DNA of 11,302 bases from Sphingobacteriales bacterium (GTDB lineage: Bacteria > Bacteroidota > Bacteroidia > Chitinophagales > UBA2359): the NCBI GenBank assembly GCA_016718845.1, contig JADKCK010000078.1, forward strand, positions 1 through 11,302, given 5' to 3'. Positions 1-6,816 of the stretch are shown here, piece after piece (within the stretch, counting starts at the first letter, position 1; each line of letters opens with the position of its first letter). Made by a program: the position numbers and the translations under genes. The notes under the pieces are model-generated. The model did not search any database. It was not told where the DNA came from and worked only from the letters and a program-made list of their open reading frames with translations.

Positions 1-2
1 AA

Positions 3-962
3 ATGAAAGAGATTAGCGAAGAAGTGAAGTGGGATGGAAAAGATATTTTTAAACAAGTATTTCTTTTCACACAAGGACAAAACGATATTGACGAAGATTT
101 TAAAATAATTTTGGGTGTAATAAATACCTATTTCAAGAGCGAAAGCAAGGTAAGAATATTTTGGAATGATGCTTATGCAAAATTGAGAATAAACAACGAC
201 ACTTTACAAAAAGCAATTTATCGTTTAAGTTTATTAGGCATTGTTTCCGACTGGACAACCAATTTTATTGACCATTTTGAAGTGCAATTCAAAATGCAAA
301 ACGAAACGACAATTACAAAAAGTGTTTCAAATTATATCACAAAATACGAACCTAACACAGACGTAAAAACAGAAATATTAAAAATTGAGAAAACAACGAT
401 ATTAGAAAAATCGGTTTGGTATTTACTAAATTGGACTTTTGAAAACATTGCTTATAGTCGTAAGCAATCACTAAAAACACTAAATGAATTTTGTGCTAAT
501 TTGAAAAAGATAAATAAAATCTTCATTCCTGAAATTTATAATTTAGAATTGCGAAATGAAGAATATGTAAAGTTAAAAGATACAATAAGTCGTTTTCTTA
601 TTGATAGCAAAAATAATGTTGGCTTAAATTTTTTAAGTGGTTTTGTTCGTTTAGCACTCAATGAATACCAAGATAGTGATGGAAAAGAACGTTTTGAAAG
701 TGCTTTGGAAACGATCAAACAAACCTTTTCAAAAAGCGAACAAGACGATTTTTTAAACAGACTTATGATTTTAGGTAAGAACCTAAATGAAGAACAAAAA
801 ATGGATTTGTGCCTATCAATCTCAAAATTCTATCCAGAAAAATTAGAACAACTTGCAGAATATTATGATTTAGCGTATTTGCTAAATGATGTTTATTCTC
901 AAAAACTATCACAATTAAAAAAAATCAATACTTTATTATATGAGCAACTTGCAGAAATTTAA
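3..962 (+). CDS. C-terminal part of a large protein, possibly helicase-like; left end cut by the window
   Basis: The frame is open from the window edge. The ATG at position 3 has only two bases before it, so it is probably an internal methionine and the gene likely starts outside. The 319 visible residues are hydrophilic and mostly helical, with no signal peptide or membrane segment. Around residues 68-85 there is a winged-helix-like stretch (KAIYRLSLLGIVSDWT), and around 135-160 an aromatic stretch (WYLLNWTFENIAYSRKQSL). From memory these resemble the C-terminal region of Bacteroidetes RecQ-like or DEAD/DEAH-box superfamily 2 helicases; that is recall, not a search. No helicase motif (Walker A, DEAH) is in the visible part, so the assignment is weak. 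Its stop overlaps the start of the next gene by 23 bases, which suggests one transcript and linked translation. Base composition is more AT-rich than the restriction genes downstream. Confidence 0.55.
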   Translation: MKEISEEVKWDGKDIFKQVFLFTQGQNDIDEDFKIILGVINTYFKSESKVRIFWNDAYAKLRINNDTLQKAIYRLSLLGIVSDWTTNFIDHFEVQFKMQNETTITKSVSNYITKYEPNTDVKTEILKIEKTTILEKSVWYLLNWTFENIAYSRKQSLKTLNEFCANLKKINKIFIPEIYNLELRNEEYVKLKDTISRFLIDSKNNVGLNFLSGFVRLALNEYQDSDGKERFESALETIKQTFSKSEQDDFLNRLMILGKNLNEEQKMDLCLSISKFYPEKLEQLAEYYDLAYLLNDVYSQKLSQLKKINTLLYEQLAEI

Positions 963-1818
963 TACAATATTAGAAGACTTTGACAAAGAAGTCGGAAAAC
1001 TAAAAGCCGTTTCAGACGCATATCAGAAATTGCAAGGACTTACAGTTGCTTATGAGCAAATAAGCAAACAGTTTGACCAAAACAGTAAAATACTTGACAG
1101 CATAAACGAGTTGCAAAAAGCACAACAAGAGAAAGTTACTAAAAGTCTTGACGACCTTGAAAAGACTAACAAGCAGAATAATACAGATTTGTCAACTCAA
1201 ATAAAAGTACATTTTGATGGATTAGTACTTTTACATAATAATTTTTCAAAGAATATAAATAAGCAAATTAGCGACCTTGAAAAGACTAACAAGCAGAATA
1301 ATACAGATTTGTCAACTCAAATAAAAGTACATTTTGATAGATTAATACTTTTACATAATAATTTTTCAAAGAATATAAATAAGCAAATTAGCGACCTTGA
1401 AAAGACTAACAAGCAGAATAATACAGATCTGTCAACTCAAATAAAAGCACATTTTGATGGATTAGTAATTTTACATAATAGCTTTTCAAAGAATACAAAT
1501 AAGCAAATTGAAGAATTAAGTACTAACAATAAAACTTATTATAAAGACCTAGAAATTACTATTAAAAACAAACTTGCAGACAATAAATCAGAAATAAAAC
1601 AACTAATTGAGAGCGAAAGAAACCAAATAAAACAGATTTTTGAAATTGAGTTTGCTAAAAATACAAAGGAATTACGACAAATAATTGAAACCGAAACAAA
1701 CAAGCAGACACAGTTACTTTTGGACAACCAAAAAGTAATTAAAATTTCACTTTGGGTTATTGGTGGACTGACAATAATTTTAAGTGCATTAGCAGTATTC
1801 AAACTATGGACAAACTAA
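940..1818 (+). CDS. Coiled-coil protein with three 40-residue repeats and a C-terminal membrane anchor
   Basis: This 292-residue protein is not one I recognise by name. Residues 1-70 are predicted helical. Residues 72-191 consist of three tandem 40-residue repeats beginning DLEKTNKQNNTDLSTQIK. Residues 192-265 are charged and heptad-like (IKQLIESERNQIKQIFEIE). Residues about 268-290 form one hydrophobic helix (ISLWVIGGLTIILSALAVF) ending in KLWTN. There is no N-terminal signal peptide, so a tail-anchored inner-membrane protein with a long cytoplasmic coiled coil is the simplest reading. The start ATG at 940 lies inside the end of the preceding gene, which fits translational coupling. No catalytic motif is visible. 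Low-complexity coiled coils match many unrelated proteins, so a similarity-based name would be unreliable. A role as sensor, tether or scaffold for the upstream protein is inference only. Confidence 0.8.
   Translation: MSNLQKFNTILEDFDKEVGKLKAVSDAYQKLQGLTVAYEQISKQFDQNSKILDSINELQKAQQEKVTKSLDDLEKTNKQNNTDLSTQIKVHFDGLVLLHNNFSKNINKQISDLEKTNKQNNTDLSTQIKVHFDRLILLHNNFSKNINKQISDLEKTNKQNNTDLSTQIKAHFDGLVILHNSFSKNTNKQIEELSTNNKTYYKDLEITIKNKLADNKSEIKQLIESERNQIKQIFEIEFAKNTKELRQIIETETNKQTQLLLDNQKVIKISLWVIGGLTIILSALAVFKLWTN
1153..1512 (+). repeat. Three in-frame tandem 120-bp repeats inside the coiled-coil gene
   Basis: The copies are 1153-1272, 1273-1392 and 1393-1512, each exactly 120 bp (40 codons). Copies 1 and 2 differ at two positions; copy 3 differs from copy 1 at about eight, mainly toward its 3' end. 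The near identity at DNA level, synonymous sites included, points to recent duplication by unequal recombination or slippage. The unit is a multiple of three, so copy number can change without breaking the frame. Confidence 0.95.
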
Positions 1819-2111
1819 ACCGACAAAACGCCAGCCGACAACAAGGGGGTTTGCAATAGTGAGGCTTTCTGCTCTAAATTGAACATTCGGAATTCTAATA
1901 AACATTTGTACTACTAAATTCCCCCCACTTCGCCCAACCCCCAAAACCCTTACAAGCAAGCGTAACGAACGACACAACAACCATTAAACAACAGAAAAAT
2001 ATATCGACAACTTAGTGCCTTGTTTTTTTTTGCCGACCCGCACTTTTAAACAATTTTAACCAACGCACCAAAAATAATAACAACATCCACAGACAAGTAA
2101 ATATAAGCAAA
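1819..2111. other. Gene-free spacer with a weak fold-back
   Basis: No convincing gene on either strand. The segment contains GGGGGTT at 1845-1851 and its reverse complement AACCCCC at 1936-1942. It is flanked by GCCAGCCGACAACAA on the left and by TTACAAGCAAGC on the right, giving a possible imperfect stem about 100 bp long overall. This recalls the fold-back sites seen between accessory genes (attC-like or other palindromic elements), but I cannot match it to a consensus. A run of T lies near 2024-2033 without a clear stem. AACATTTG at about 1901-1908 differs from the Bacteroidetes -7 box at one position and could serve hsdM; this is weak. Confidence 0.35.
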
Positions 2112-3197
2112 ATGAACCAATCAGTACCTAATAAATTAATATCCTTTATTTGGTCAATAGTAGACGATTGTTTGCGTGACGTATATGTTCGCGGTAAATA
2201 CCGTGATGTTATTTTACCCATGGTGGTTCTTCGCAGGTTAGATGCCTTGCTTGAAACTACAAAACCAGCAGTACTAGAAGAATTAGTCTTTCAAAAAGAG
2301 GAAGCCAAATTTACGGAATGGGACGAAACCGGATTGAGACAAGCCAGTGGCTATGTGTTTTATAACACCAGCGAATGGACATTGCAACGCTTACACGATA
2401 CCGCTACCAATAACCAACAAATTCTCTTGGCAAACGTTGAAGATTACCTCGACGGTTTTAGTAAAAATGTAAAAGAAATTATTGCAAAATTTAAACTCAA
2501 AAGTCAGGTACGCCACATGGCATCGAAAGATGTGCTATTAAGTGTATTGGAAAAATTCACTTCACTTTATATCAACCTTACCCCATTTGAAAAGAACGAC
2601 CCCGATGGAAGAAAACTGCCGCCTTTGACAAACTTGGGAATGGGCTATGTGTTTGAGGAATTGATTAGAAAATTCAACGAAGACAATAACGAAGAAGCCG
2701 GAGAACACTTTACCCCACGTGAAGTTATTGACCTGATGACCCATATTATTTTTGAACCGGTAAAAGATAAGCTGCCCCCAGTAATGACCATTTACGACCC
2801 TGCTTGTGGTAGTGGTGGTATGCTTACCGAATCTCAAAATTTTGTAAAAGACGAAGAAGGTGAAATAAAAGCCAAAGGTGATGTGTATTTGTATGGTAAG
2901 GAAATAAACGATGAAACCTACGCCATTTGCAAATCAGACATGATGATTAAGGGCAACAACCCCGAAAATATTCGTGTTGGCTCAACGCTTTCAACCGATG
3001 AATTTGCAGGAACTACCTTTGACTTTATGCTTTCAAACCCGCCTTACGGAAAATCATGGGCAAGCGAACAAAAGTATATAAAAGATGGCAAAGATATTAT
3101 TGATCCTCGTTTTCAAATTAAGCTAAAAAATTATTGGAACATTGAAGAAAATGCAGATGCAACCCCACGTTCATCGGACGGGCAATTGCTTTTTTGA
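2112..3197 (+). CDS. hsdM: Type I restriction-modification DNA methyltransferase HsdM, N-terminal part (frameshifted)
   Basis: HsdM transfers a methyl group from S-adenosylmethionine to adenine N6 within the site chosen by HsdS. Residues 1-150 form the helical N-terminal HsdM domain (VRGKYRDVILPMVVLRRLD). The N6-adenine methyltransferase fold follows: EHFTPREVIDLM near 196-207, the SAM-binding motif I DPACGSGG at residues 229-236, and the catalytic motif IV NPPYG at 309-313. The frame ends at TGA (3195-3197) immediately after SSDGQLLF. The family sequence continues into LMEMV, which is exactly what the next reading frame supplies. Removing the frame change gives a protein of about 787 residues, normal for the long HsdM class with a C-terminal extension. 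The ATG at 2112 precedes the conserved N-terminus with no better upstream start. The fragment has both catalytic motifs but lacks the rest of the domain. Confidence 0.93.
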   Translation: MNQSVPNKLISFIWSIVDDCLRDVYVRGKYRDVILPMVVLRRLDALLETTKPAVLEELVFQKEEAKFTEWDETGLRQASGYVFYNTSEWTLQRLHDTATNNQQILLANVEDYLDGFSKNVKEIIAKFKLKSQVRHMASKDVLLSVLEKFTSLYINLTPFEKNDPDGRKLPPLTNLGMGYVFEELIRKFNEDNNEEAGEHFTPREVIDLMTHIIFEPVKDKLPPVMTIYDPACGSGGMLTESQNFVKDEEGEIKAKGDVYLYGKEINDETYAICKSDMMIKGNNPENIRVGSTLSTDEFAGTTFDFMLSNPPYGKSWASEQKYIKDGKDIIDPRFQIKLKNYWNIEENADATPRSSDGQLLF

Positions 3198-3199
3198 TG
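3189..3199 (+). other. Frame-change site in hsdM: run of six T
   Basis: The sequence is C followed by six T (3190-3195) then GATGG. Seven T would give CTT TTT TTG ATG (LFLM), as expected for the family, so one T appears to be missing. A ribosome slipping back one base on TTT with TGA in the A site, or RNA polymerase slippage on the T run, would also restore the protein. A sequencing deletion is the simplest alternative. Confidence 0.8.
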
Positions 3200-4474
3200 G
3201 AAATGGTGAATAAGATGAAATCGCTTTCTCAAAGCCCATTAGGCTCTCGTATTGCCTCGGTGCATAACGGAAGCAGTTTGTTTACGGGTGATGCGGGTGG
3301 CGGTGAAAGCAATATCCGCAGGCACATCATTGAAAACGATTGGTTGGAAGCTATTGTGCAAATGCCTAACAATTTGTTTTACAATACCGGCATTACTACC
3401 TATATCTGGATATTGAGCAACAACAAGGCAACAAACCGCAAAGGCAAAGTGCAATTGATTGATGCAGGTTTATTGTTCCGTAAACTGCGTAAAAACTTAG
3501 GAAACAAAAATTGTGAGTTTGCACCAGAGCATATCCGTGAAATAGTTTCGGTGTATGAAAAAATGCAAGCAGTTGACCGTGTAATAAATCCTGAAACCAA
3601 AGAAGAACAAGGCATAGCAGCACAACTATTTGACAATACCGATTTTGGGTATTACAAAGTAACCATTGAACGACCTAAACGATTAAAAGCACAATTTACC
3701 GCAGAGCATATAGCTGAATTACGTTTTGATAAAACCTTGCGCGAACCTATGGTTTGGGCATACCAAACCTTTGGCGAAACGCTATATACCGACATTGCCA
3801 AACACGAAAAAGCAATCAACGAATGGTGCGAAAAAAATGAACTCAACCTCAATGCCAAACAAAGTAAAGCCTTGGTAAGCGAAGCCCTTTGGACAAAACA
3901 AGTGGATTTATTAAACGCTGCCACCGAATTGATGCAAACCATTGGTGCAGATGAATACAACGATTTTAATTTATTCAAAGAAAAAGTAGATGAAGCATTA
4001 AAAGCTAAAAAAACAAAACTTTCTGCCTCTGAAAAAAATGCCATTTTAAATGCAGTAAGCTGGTACGATGCCACAGCCGAAAAAGTAATTAAAGGGACAA
4101 CCAAATTAGCAGGTGACAAATTAGAGCAATTACTTGAACATTTGGATTGTAAAGAAACAGAACTTGCCGATTATGGCTATTATGCTACCAACAAAAAAGG
4201 CGAGTATCTGGAATACGAAACCGAAAGCGACCTGCGGGACACTGAAAATGTGCCATTGAAAAATAACATTTATAGCTACTTTTTGCGTGAAGTAAAACCC
4301 CATGTTGCCGAAGCTTGGATAAACTTAGAGGCTACCAAAATTGGTTACGAAATCAGCTTCAACAAATACTTTTACCGCCACAAACCTTTGCGAAGTATCG
4401 AGGAAGTAAGCACCGACATTTTGAAATTAGAGGAATTGAGCGATGGTTTAATTCGTGAAATATTATCATTATAA
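3194..4474 (+). CDS. hsdM: HsdM C-terminal part (continuation after the frame change)
   Basis: This is the remainder of HsdM, not a separate gene. The codons from TTG at 3194 read LMEMVNKMK, joining directly to the end of the preceding frame. Next come the conserved segments GSRIASVHNGSSLFTGDAGG and SNIRRHIIENDWLEAIVQ, then NLFYNTGITTYIWILSNNK, which complete the methyltransferase domain. About 250 further residues follow, rich in Lys and Glu. This is the C-terminal extension typical of the long HsdM class, ending in the conserved tail around KPLRSIEEVSTDILKLE that is thought to contact HsdS and partner subunits. The frame is intact to its stop at 4472-4474. Independent translation from TTG or the ATG at 3197 would lack the SAM-binding motif and could not methylate DNA. 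The DUF1016 gene starts 30 bp downstream, consistent with one operon. Confidence 0.92.
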   Translation: MMEMVNKMKSLSQSPLGSRIASVHNGSSLFTGDAGGGESNIRRHIIENDWLEAIVQMPNNLFYNTGITTYIWILSNNKATNRKGKVQLIDAGLLFRKLRKNLGNKNCEFAPEHIREIVSVYEKMQAVDRVINPETKEEQGIAAQLFDNTDFGYYKVTIERPKRLKAQFTAEHIAELRFDKTLREPMVWAYQTFGETLYTDIAKHEKAINEWCEKNELNLNAKQSKALVSEALWTKQVDLLNAATELMQTIGADEYNDFNLFKEKVDEALKAKKTKLSASEKNAILNAVSWYDATAEKVIKGTTKLAGDKLEQLLEHLDCKETELADYGYYATNKKGEYLEYETESDLRDTENVPLKNNIYSYFLREVKPHVAEAWINLEATKIGYEISFNKYFYRHKPLRSIEEVSTDILKLEELSDGLIREILSL

Positions 4475-4504
4475 ATTTTTTTAATTACATAATAAAAATA
4501 ATAC

Positions 4505-4558
4505 ATGCAAATAAACGAACTCGTTTCAACGATTGAAGAAATTCACTTATTTTCATAA
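4505..4558 (+). pseudogene. True N-terminus of the DUF1016 nuclease, cut off by a one-base frame change
   Basis: ATG at 4505 opens 17 codons reading MQINELVSTIEEIHLFS before TAA. This is the usual start of DUF1016/YhcG proteins (NELVSTIEEIH). At 4550-4553 there are four T before C; five would give LFFIKQVEKQVDTAF, which continues in frame into the main DUF1016 reading frame. The fragment is therefore the 5' end of the next gene. It will be missed if the gene is called from the downstream TTG. Confidence 0.75.
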
Positions 4559-4620
4559 AACAAGTTGAAAAACAAGTAGATACAGCCTTTACCCTGCGTA
4601 ATTGGCTGATAGGATTCTAT

Positions 4621-5595
4621 TTGGTAGAATATGAGCAAGCGGGGGCGGATAGGGCTGAATATGGAGCAACAGTATTAAAAAATATAGCCAAAAAATTAGC
4701 TGAAAAGAAAATAAAAGGGCTTTCTCTCACCAATTTAAAACTTTTTAGGCAGTTTTATGACTGTTATCCCCAAATTGGTCAGACACTGTCTGACCAATTC
4801 AAACTGCCACCAACAATTGTCCAAAAGGTAACAACAAATCTTGGTCAAGTCGAACTATATGCCCATTCACCCGATATTAACCTTTTGCTCAACCAATTGA
4901 GTTTTTCGCATTTCATCGAATTTATCAAATGCGATATGCCCCTGCAAAGGGCATTTTACGAAACTTTCTCGCTGCGAAATCAATGGACAGTAAGAGATTT
5001 GCAAAGGGCAAGAAATAGCCTTTTGTTTGAAAGAACAGGGCTTAGTACCGATAAGGAGAGCCTTTTGGCGAATACCGTAAGTGAGCAGCGAAAACCCATT
5101 GATTTTATCCGCAACCCCTACATCTTAGAATTTTTGGGGCTTTCGGAGAAAACAACCTACCAAGAAGCCGATTTAGAGGAAGCTATTATCACGCACCTAC
5201 ACGACTTTTTGATAGAATTAGGAAAGGGATTTTGCTTTGAAGCCCGCCAAAAACGCATTACCTTTGATAATACGCATTATCGAATAGACCTTGTGTTTTA
5301 TCACCGTTTACTCAAAAGCCATATCTTGATAGACCTCAAAATAGGCGACTTTACCCCTGCCTATGCAGGGCAAATGAATATGTACCTCAATTATTACCAA
5401 GACAACGAAATGAACGAAGGCGACAATCCACCTGTGGGCATTATTCTCTGTGCAGGCAAAAACGAAAGCCTGGTCAAATATGCCACCGCAGGTTTAGCCG
5501 AGCAGCTTTTTGTATCCAAATACCTTATCCAATTACCCGATGAAACGGCTCTGAAAGCCATCATTGAAGAAGAACAAGCAAAAAAACATTTTTAA
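4621..5595 (+). CDS. DUF1016 / YhcG-like PD-(D/E)XK nuclease domain protein (main frame)
   Basis: Coding sequence is open in this frame from about 4552; the TTG at 4621 is only the first available start and is internal to the real protein, which begins at 4505 (about 363 residues once repaired). The N-terminal half is the helical DUF1016_N region (LVEYEQAGADRAEYG, KIKGLSLTNLKLFRQFY). The C-terminal half is a PD-(D/E)XK nuclease fold: RIDLVFYHR with Asp encoded at 5287-5289, LIDLKIG with Asp at 5332-5334 and Lys at 5338-5340, then the Gln-containing helix YAGQMNMYLNYY. These are the expected metal-binding and catalytic residues. Genes of this family often lie between hsdM and hsdS in type I loci, and their function there is not settled. 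Proposed roles include an accessory nuclease and recombination-related activity. The stop lies 5 bp before the first hsdS ATG, so the two are probably co-transcribed. Confidence 0.88.
   Translation: MVEYEQAGADRAEYGATVLKNIAKKLAEKKIKGLSLTNLKLFRQFYDCYPQIGQTLSDQFKLPPTIVQKVTTNLGQVELYAHSPDINLLLNQLSFSHFIEFIKCDMPLQRAFYETFSLRNQWTVRDLQRARNSLLFERTGLSTDKESLLANTVSEQRKPIDFIRNPYILEFLGLSEKTTYQEADLEEAIITHLHDFLIELGKGFCFEARQKRITFDNTHYRIDLVFYHRLLKSHILIDLKIGDFTPAYAGQMNMYLNYYQDNEMNEGDNPPVGIILCAGKNESLVKYATAGLAEQLFVSKYLIQLPDETALKAIIEEEQAKKHF
4773..4799 (+). repeat. Perfect 12-bp inverted repeat with a 3-base loop inside the DUF1016 gene
   Basis: AATTGGTCAGAC (4773-4784), loop ACT, then GTCTGACCAATT (4788-4799). It lies in frame and encodes IGQTLSDQF in a stretch that I recall as variable in length between family members. 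It could form a strong hairpin in DNA or mRNA. It may be a small palindromic insertion kept in frame; that is inference. Confidence 0.9.
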
Positions 5596-5600
5596 ATCTG

Positions 5601-6074
5601 ATGACACAAATACTCAACATGCAAAAATATAACGCTTATAAAGACTCTGGCGTAGAATGGCTGGGGGAAATTCCAAAACATTGGGAAACTATAATTGTGA
5701 AGCGTCTTGGCAAAACTAAAGCTGGTGGAACACCATCAACAAATATTCTAAAATATTGGGATGGTGAAATACCCTGGTTGCCATCAGGGAAGTTGCAAAA
5801 TTGCGAAATCGTTTCAGCAGATAAATTTATAACCGAAAGTGGGTTAAAATATAGTGCCACTAAATTAATAAAACCAAACACGGTATTGATTGCACTAACT
5901 GGGGCTACATGTGCAAATATTGGTTATTTAAAATTTGAAGCGTGCGCAAATCAATCTGTTATTGCTATTGAGGAGAACAAAGGAGTTGATAGTAAATTTT
6001 TATATTATGCTTTAATAAATGAGCGTTTGCAAATTTTATTAAGTCAAACAGGGGGCACAAGCAGGTATAAATGA
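5601..6074 (+). CDS. hsdS: Type I specificity subunit HsdS, N-terminal fragment with first target-recognition domain
   Basis: HsdS reads the bipartite DNA target and binds HsdM and HsdR. Two in-frame ATGs are possible, 5601 and 5619; the second gives MQKYNAYKDSGVEWLGEIP, a typical HsdS start, while the first sits 5 bp after the DUF1016 stop. The first target-recognition domain spans roughly residues 25-155, with AGGTPSTNILKYWDGEIPWL and ALTGATCANIGYLKFEACAN, both standard landmarks. The frame terminates at TGA 6072-6074 right after SQTGGTS. The expected continuation (GINETDVNNI) is present in another frame from 6064. One extra G in the GGGGG run (6051-6055), or two missing bases, would explain the break. 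Alone this fragment carries only half of the specificity subunit and lacks the central helices. Confidence 0.88.
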   Translation: MTQILNMQKYNAYKDSGVEWLGEIPKHWETIIVKRLGKTKAGGTPSTNILKYWDGEIPWLPSGKLQNCEIVSADKFITESGLKYSATKLIKPNTVLIALTGATCANIGYLKFEACANQSVIAIEENKGVDSKFLYYALINERLQILLSQTGGTSRYK

Positions 6075-6386
6075 AACAGATGTTAATAACATCATTTTCC
6101 AAACTCCTCAACAACCGAACAAACCGCCATTGCCGCCTTTCTCGACCGCAAAACCGCCCAGATAGACCAAGCCATCGGCATCAAACAAAAACAAATAGAA
6201 CTGCTCAAAGAACGCAGGCAAATACTCATACACAAAGCAGTTACACGCGGGCTAAACCCCAATGCAAAACTAAAAGATAGCGGTGTGGAATGGATTGGGG
6301 AGATACCAGAGGGGTGGGAAGTGAAGAGGTTGAAGTATATTCTAAAATCACAGGGAAGAATTGGTTTTAAAGGATACAACTTCTGA
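6064..6386 (+). pseudogene. hsdS: HsdS central region: end of first recognition domain, coiled-coil spacer and start of second domain
   Basis: Two reading frames must be joined. From 6064 the sequence reads GINETDVNNIIFQTP. A further one-base loss at about 6109-6111 (two A where three are expected) then switches to TTEQTAIAAFLDRKTAQID from 6111. This is the conserved central spacer helix (IGIKQKQIELLKERRQILIH) that fixes the distance between the two recognition domains. It continues into KDSGVEWIGEIPEGWE, a second copy of the motif at the protein's N-terminus and the start of the second domain. The frame ends at TGA 6384-6386 after RIGFKGYNF, where another small indel shifts the reading to the next fragment. 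The similarity to HsdS is strong across the segment and no nonsense substitutions are seen between the frame changes. Confidence 0.82.
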
Positions 6387-6678
6387 TTTAGTTGGCGAAG
6401 GAGAAGGTGCATTAACATTGGGTGCAACTCATTTAGATTGGGAAGGAAATATACATTTGTCCCAACCTGTTTTTATTTCGTGGAAAAAATATTATGAATC
6501 TCCTGAAATAATGGTTAATAAGAATGATATAATTATTGTTCAAAGAGGTTCTACCTGCGGTAAAGTTGCATTAATAAATATGGATTTGGGTCCAACAACT
6601 ATTAATCCCAGCTTAGTATTATACCCGCTGAAAAAGGGCATAAAAATCAAGCAATTTTTAGGTGAATTAGGTTTATAG
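6361..6678 (+). CDS. hsdS: HsdS second target-recognition domain, left fragment (interrupted by the insertion sequence)
   Basis: This fragment is read from about 6373 onward; the TTG at 6361 is only a formal start. It encodes TTSDLVGEGEGALTLGATHL, then NKNDIIIVQRGSTCGKVALI and GPTTINPSLVLYPL, the standard progression of an HsdS recognition domain. The family would then continue through a helical stretch to a motif like NTAIPMLTQ, but here reading stops at TAG 6676-6678 and a transposase on the other strand follows. The missing C-terminal part appears at 8380, beyond the insertion. Open reading resumes in another frame near 6672 for about 30 codons (FIDVLKLHFLQNT), which may be more hsdS after one more indel or may be chance. 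Confidence 0.8.
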   Translation: MVLKDTTSDLVGEGEGALTLGATHLDWEGNIHLSQPVFISWKKYYESPEIMVNKNDIIIVQRGSTCGKVALINMDLGPTTINPSLVLYPLKKGIKIKQFLGELGL

Positions 6679-6693
6679 ATGTATTAAAATTGC

Positions 6694-6705
6694 ATTTTTT
6701 ACAAA
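6694..6705 (+). repeat. 12-bp direct repeat, left copy, possible target duplication of the insertion sequence
   Basis: ATTTTTTACAAA here is identical to 8358-8369. The pair brackets the transposase region. The sequence is AT-rich, and the proposed element ends inside it show no clear inverted repeat, so this is only a candidate target-site duplication. Confidence 0.35.
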
Positions 6706-6768
6706 ATACGTTAAAAATACGTTCAAACGAGCCTATATTGGCGACAAAGCGTATTTTTAAGCATTTGG

Positions 6769-6816
6769 AATAAACCCATTAAAGGTTCCACCGCCTGGCT
6801 TCGCTCATGGGTTATT
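6769..6816. repeat. Hairpin at the truncated end of the transposase gene, possible terminator
   Basis: AACCCAT (6773-6779) pairs with ATGGGTT (6807-6813), extended by three more pairs around a one-base bulge, with a 27-base loop. It lies exactly where the transposase frame stops (TGA at 6805-6807 complement). It could act as a terminator for the minus-strand gene, although no T run follows, or mark the recombination point that removed the transposase C-terminus. Confidence 0.4.

Noticed and set aside
1153..1512. Possible CRISPR or non-coding tandem repeat
   Set aside because: The 120-bp units are in frame inside an open gene and encode a coherent coiled coil.
2018..2040. Rho-independent terminator at the T run before hsdM
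   Set aside because: No GC-rich stem immediately precedes the T run on either strand.
3652..4119. 155-codon open frame on the minus strand inside hsdM
   Set aside because: It lies fully opposite conserved HsdM coding sequence and its product resembles no recognisable protein; a shadow frame.
3194..4474. Separate methyltransferase gene starting at 3194
   Set aside because: It begins in the middle of the conserved HsdM fold and lacks the SAM-binding motif; it is the second half of hsdM.
6071..6427. Short open frames at 6071-6280 (+) and 6092-6427 (-)
   Set aside because: They overlap the hsdS central helix (KQKQIELLKERRQILIH), which is the real coding content; both are frame shadows produced by the indels.
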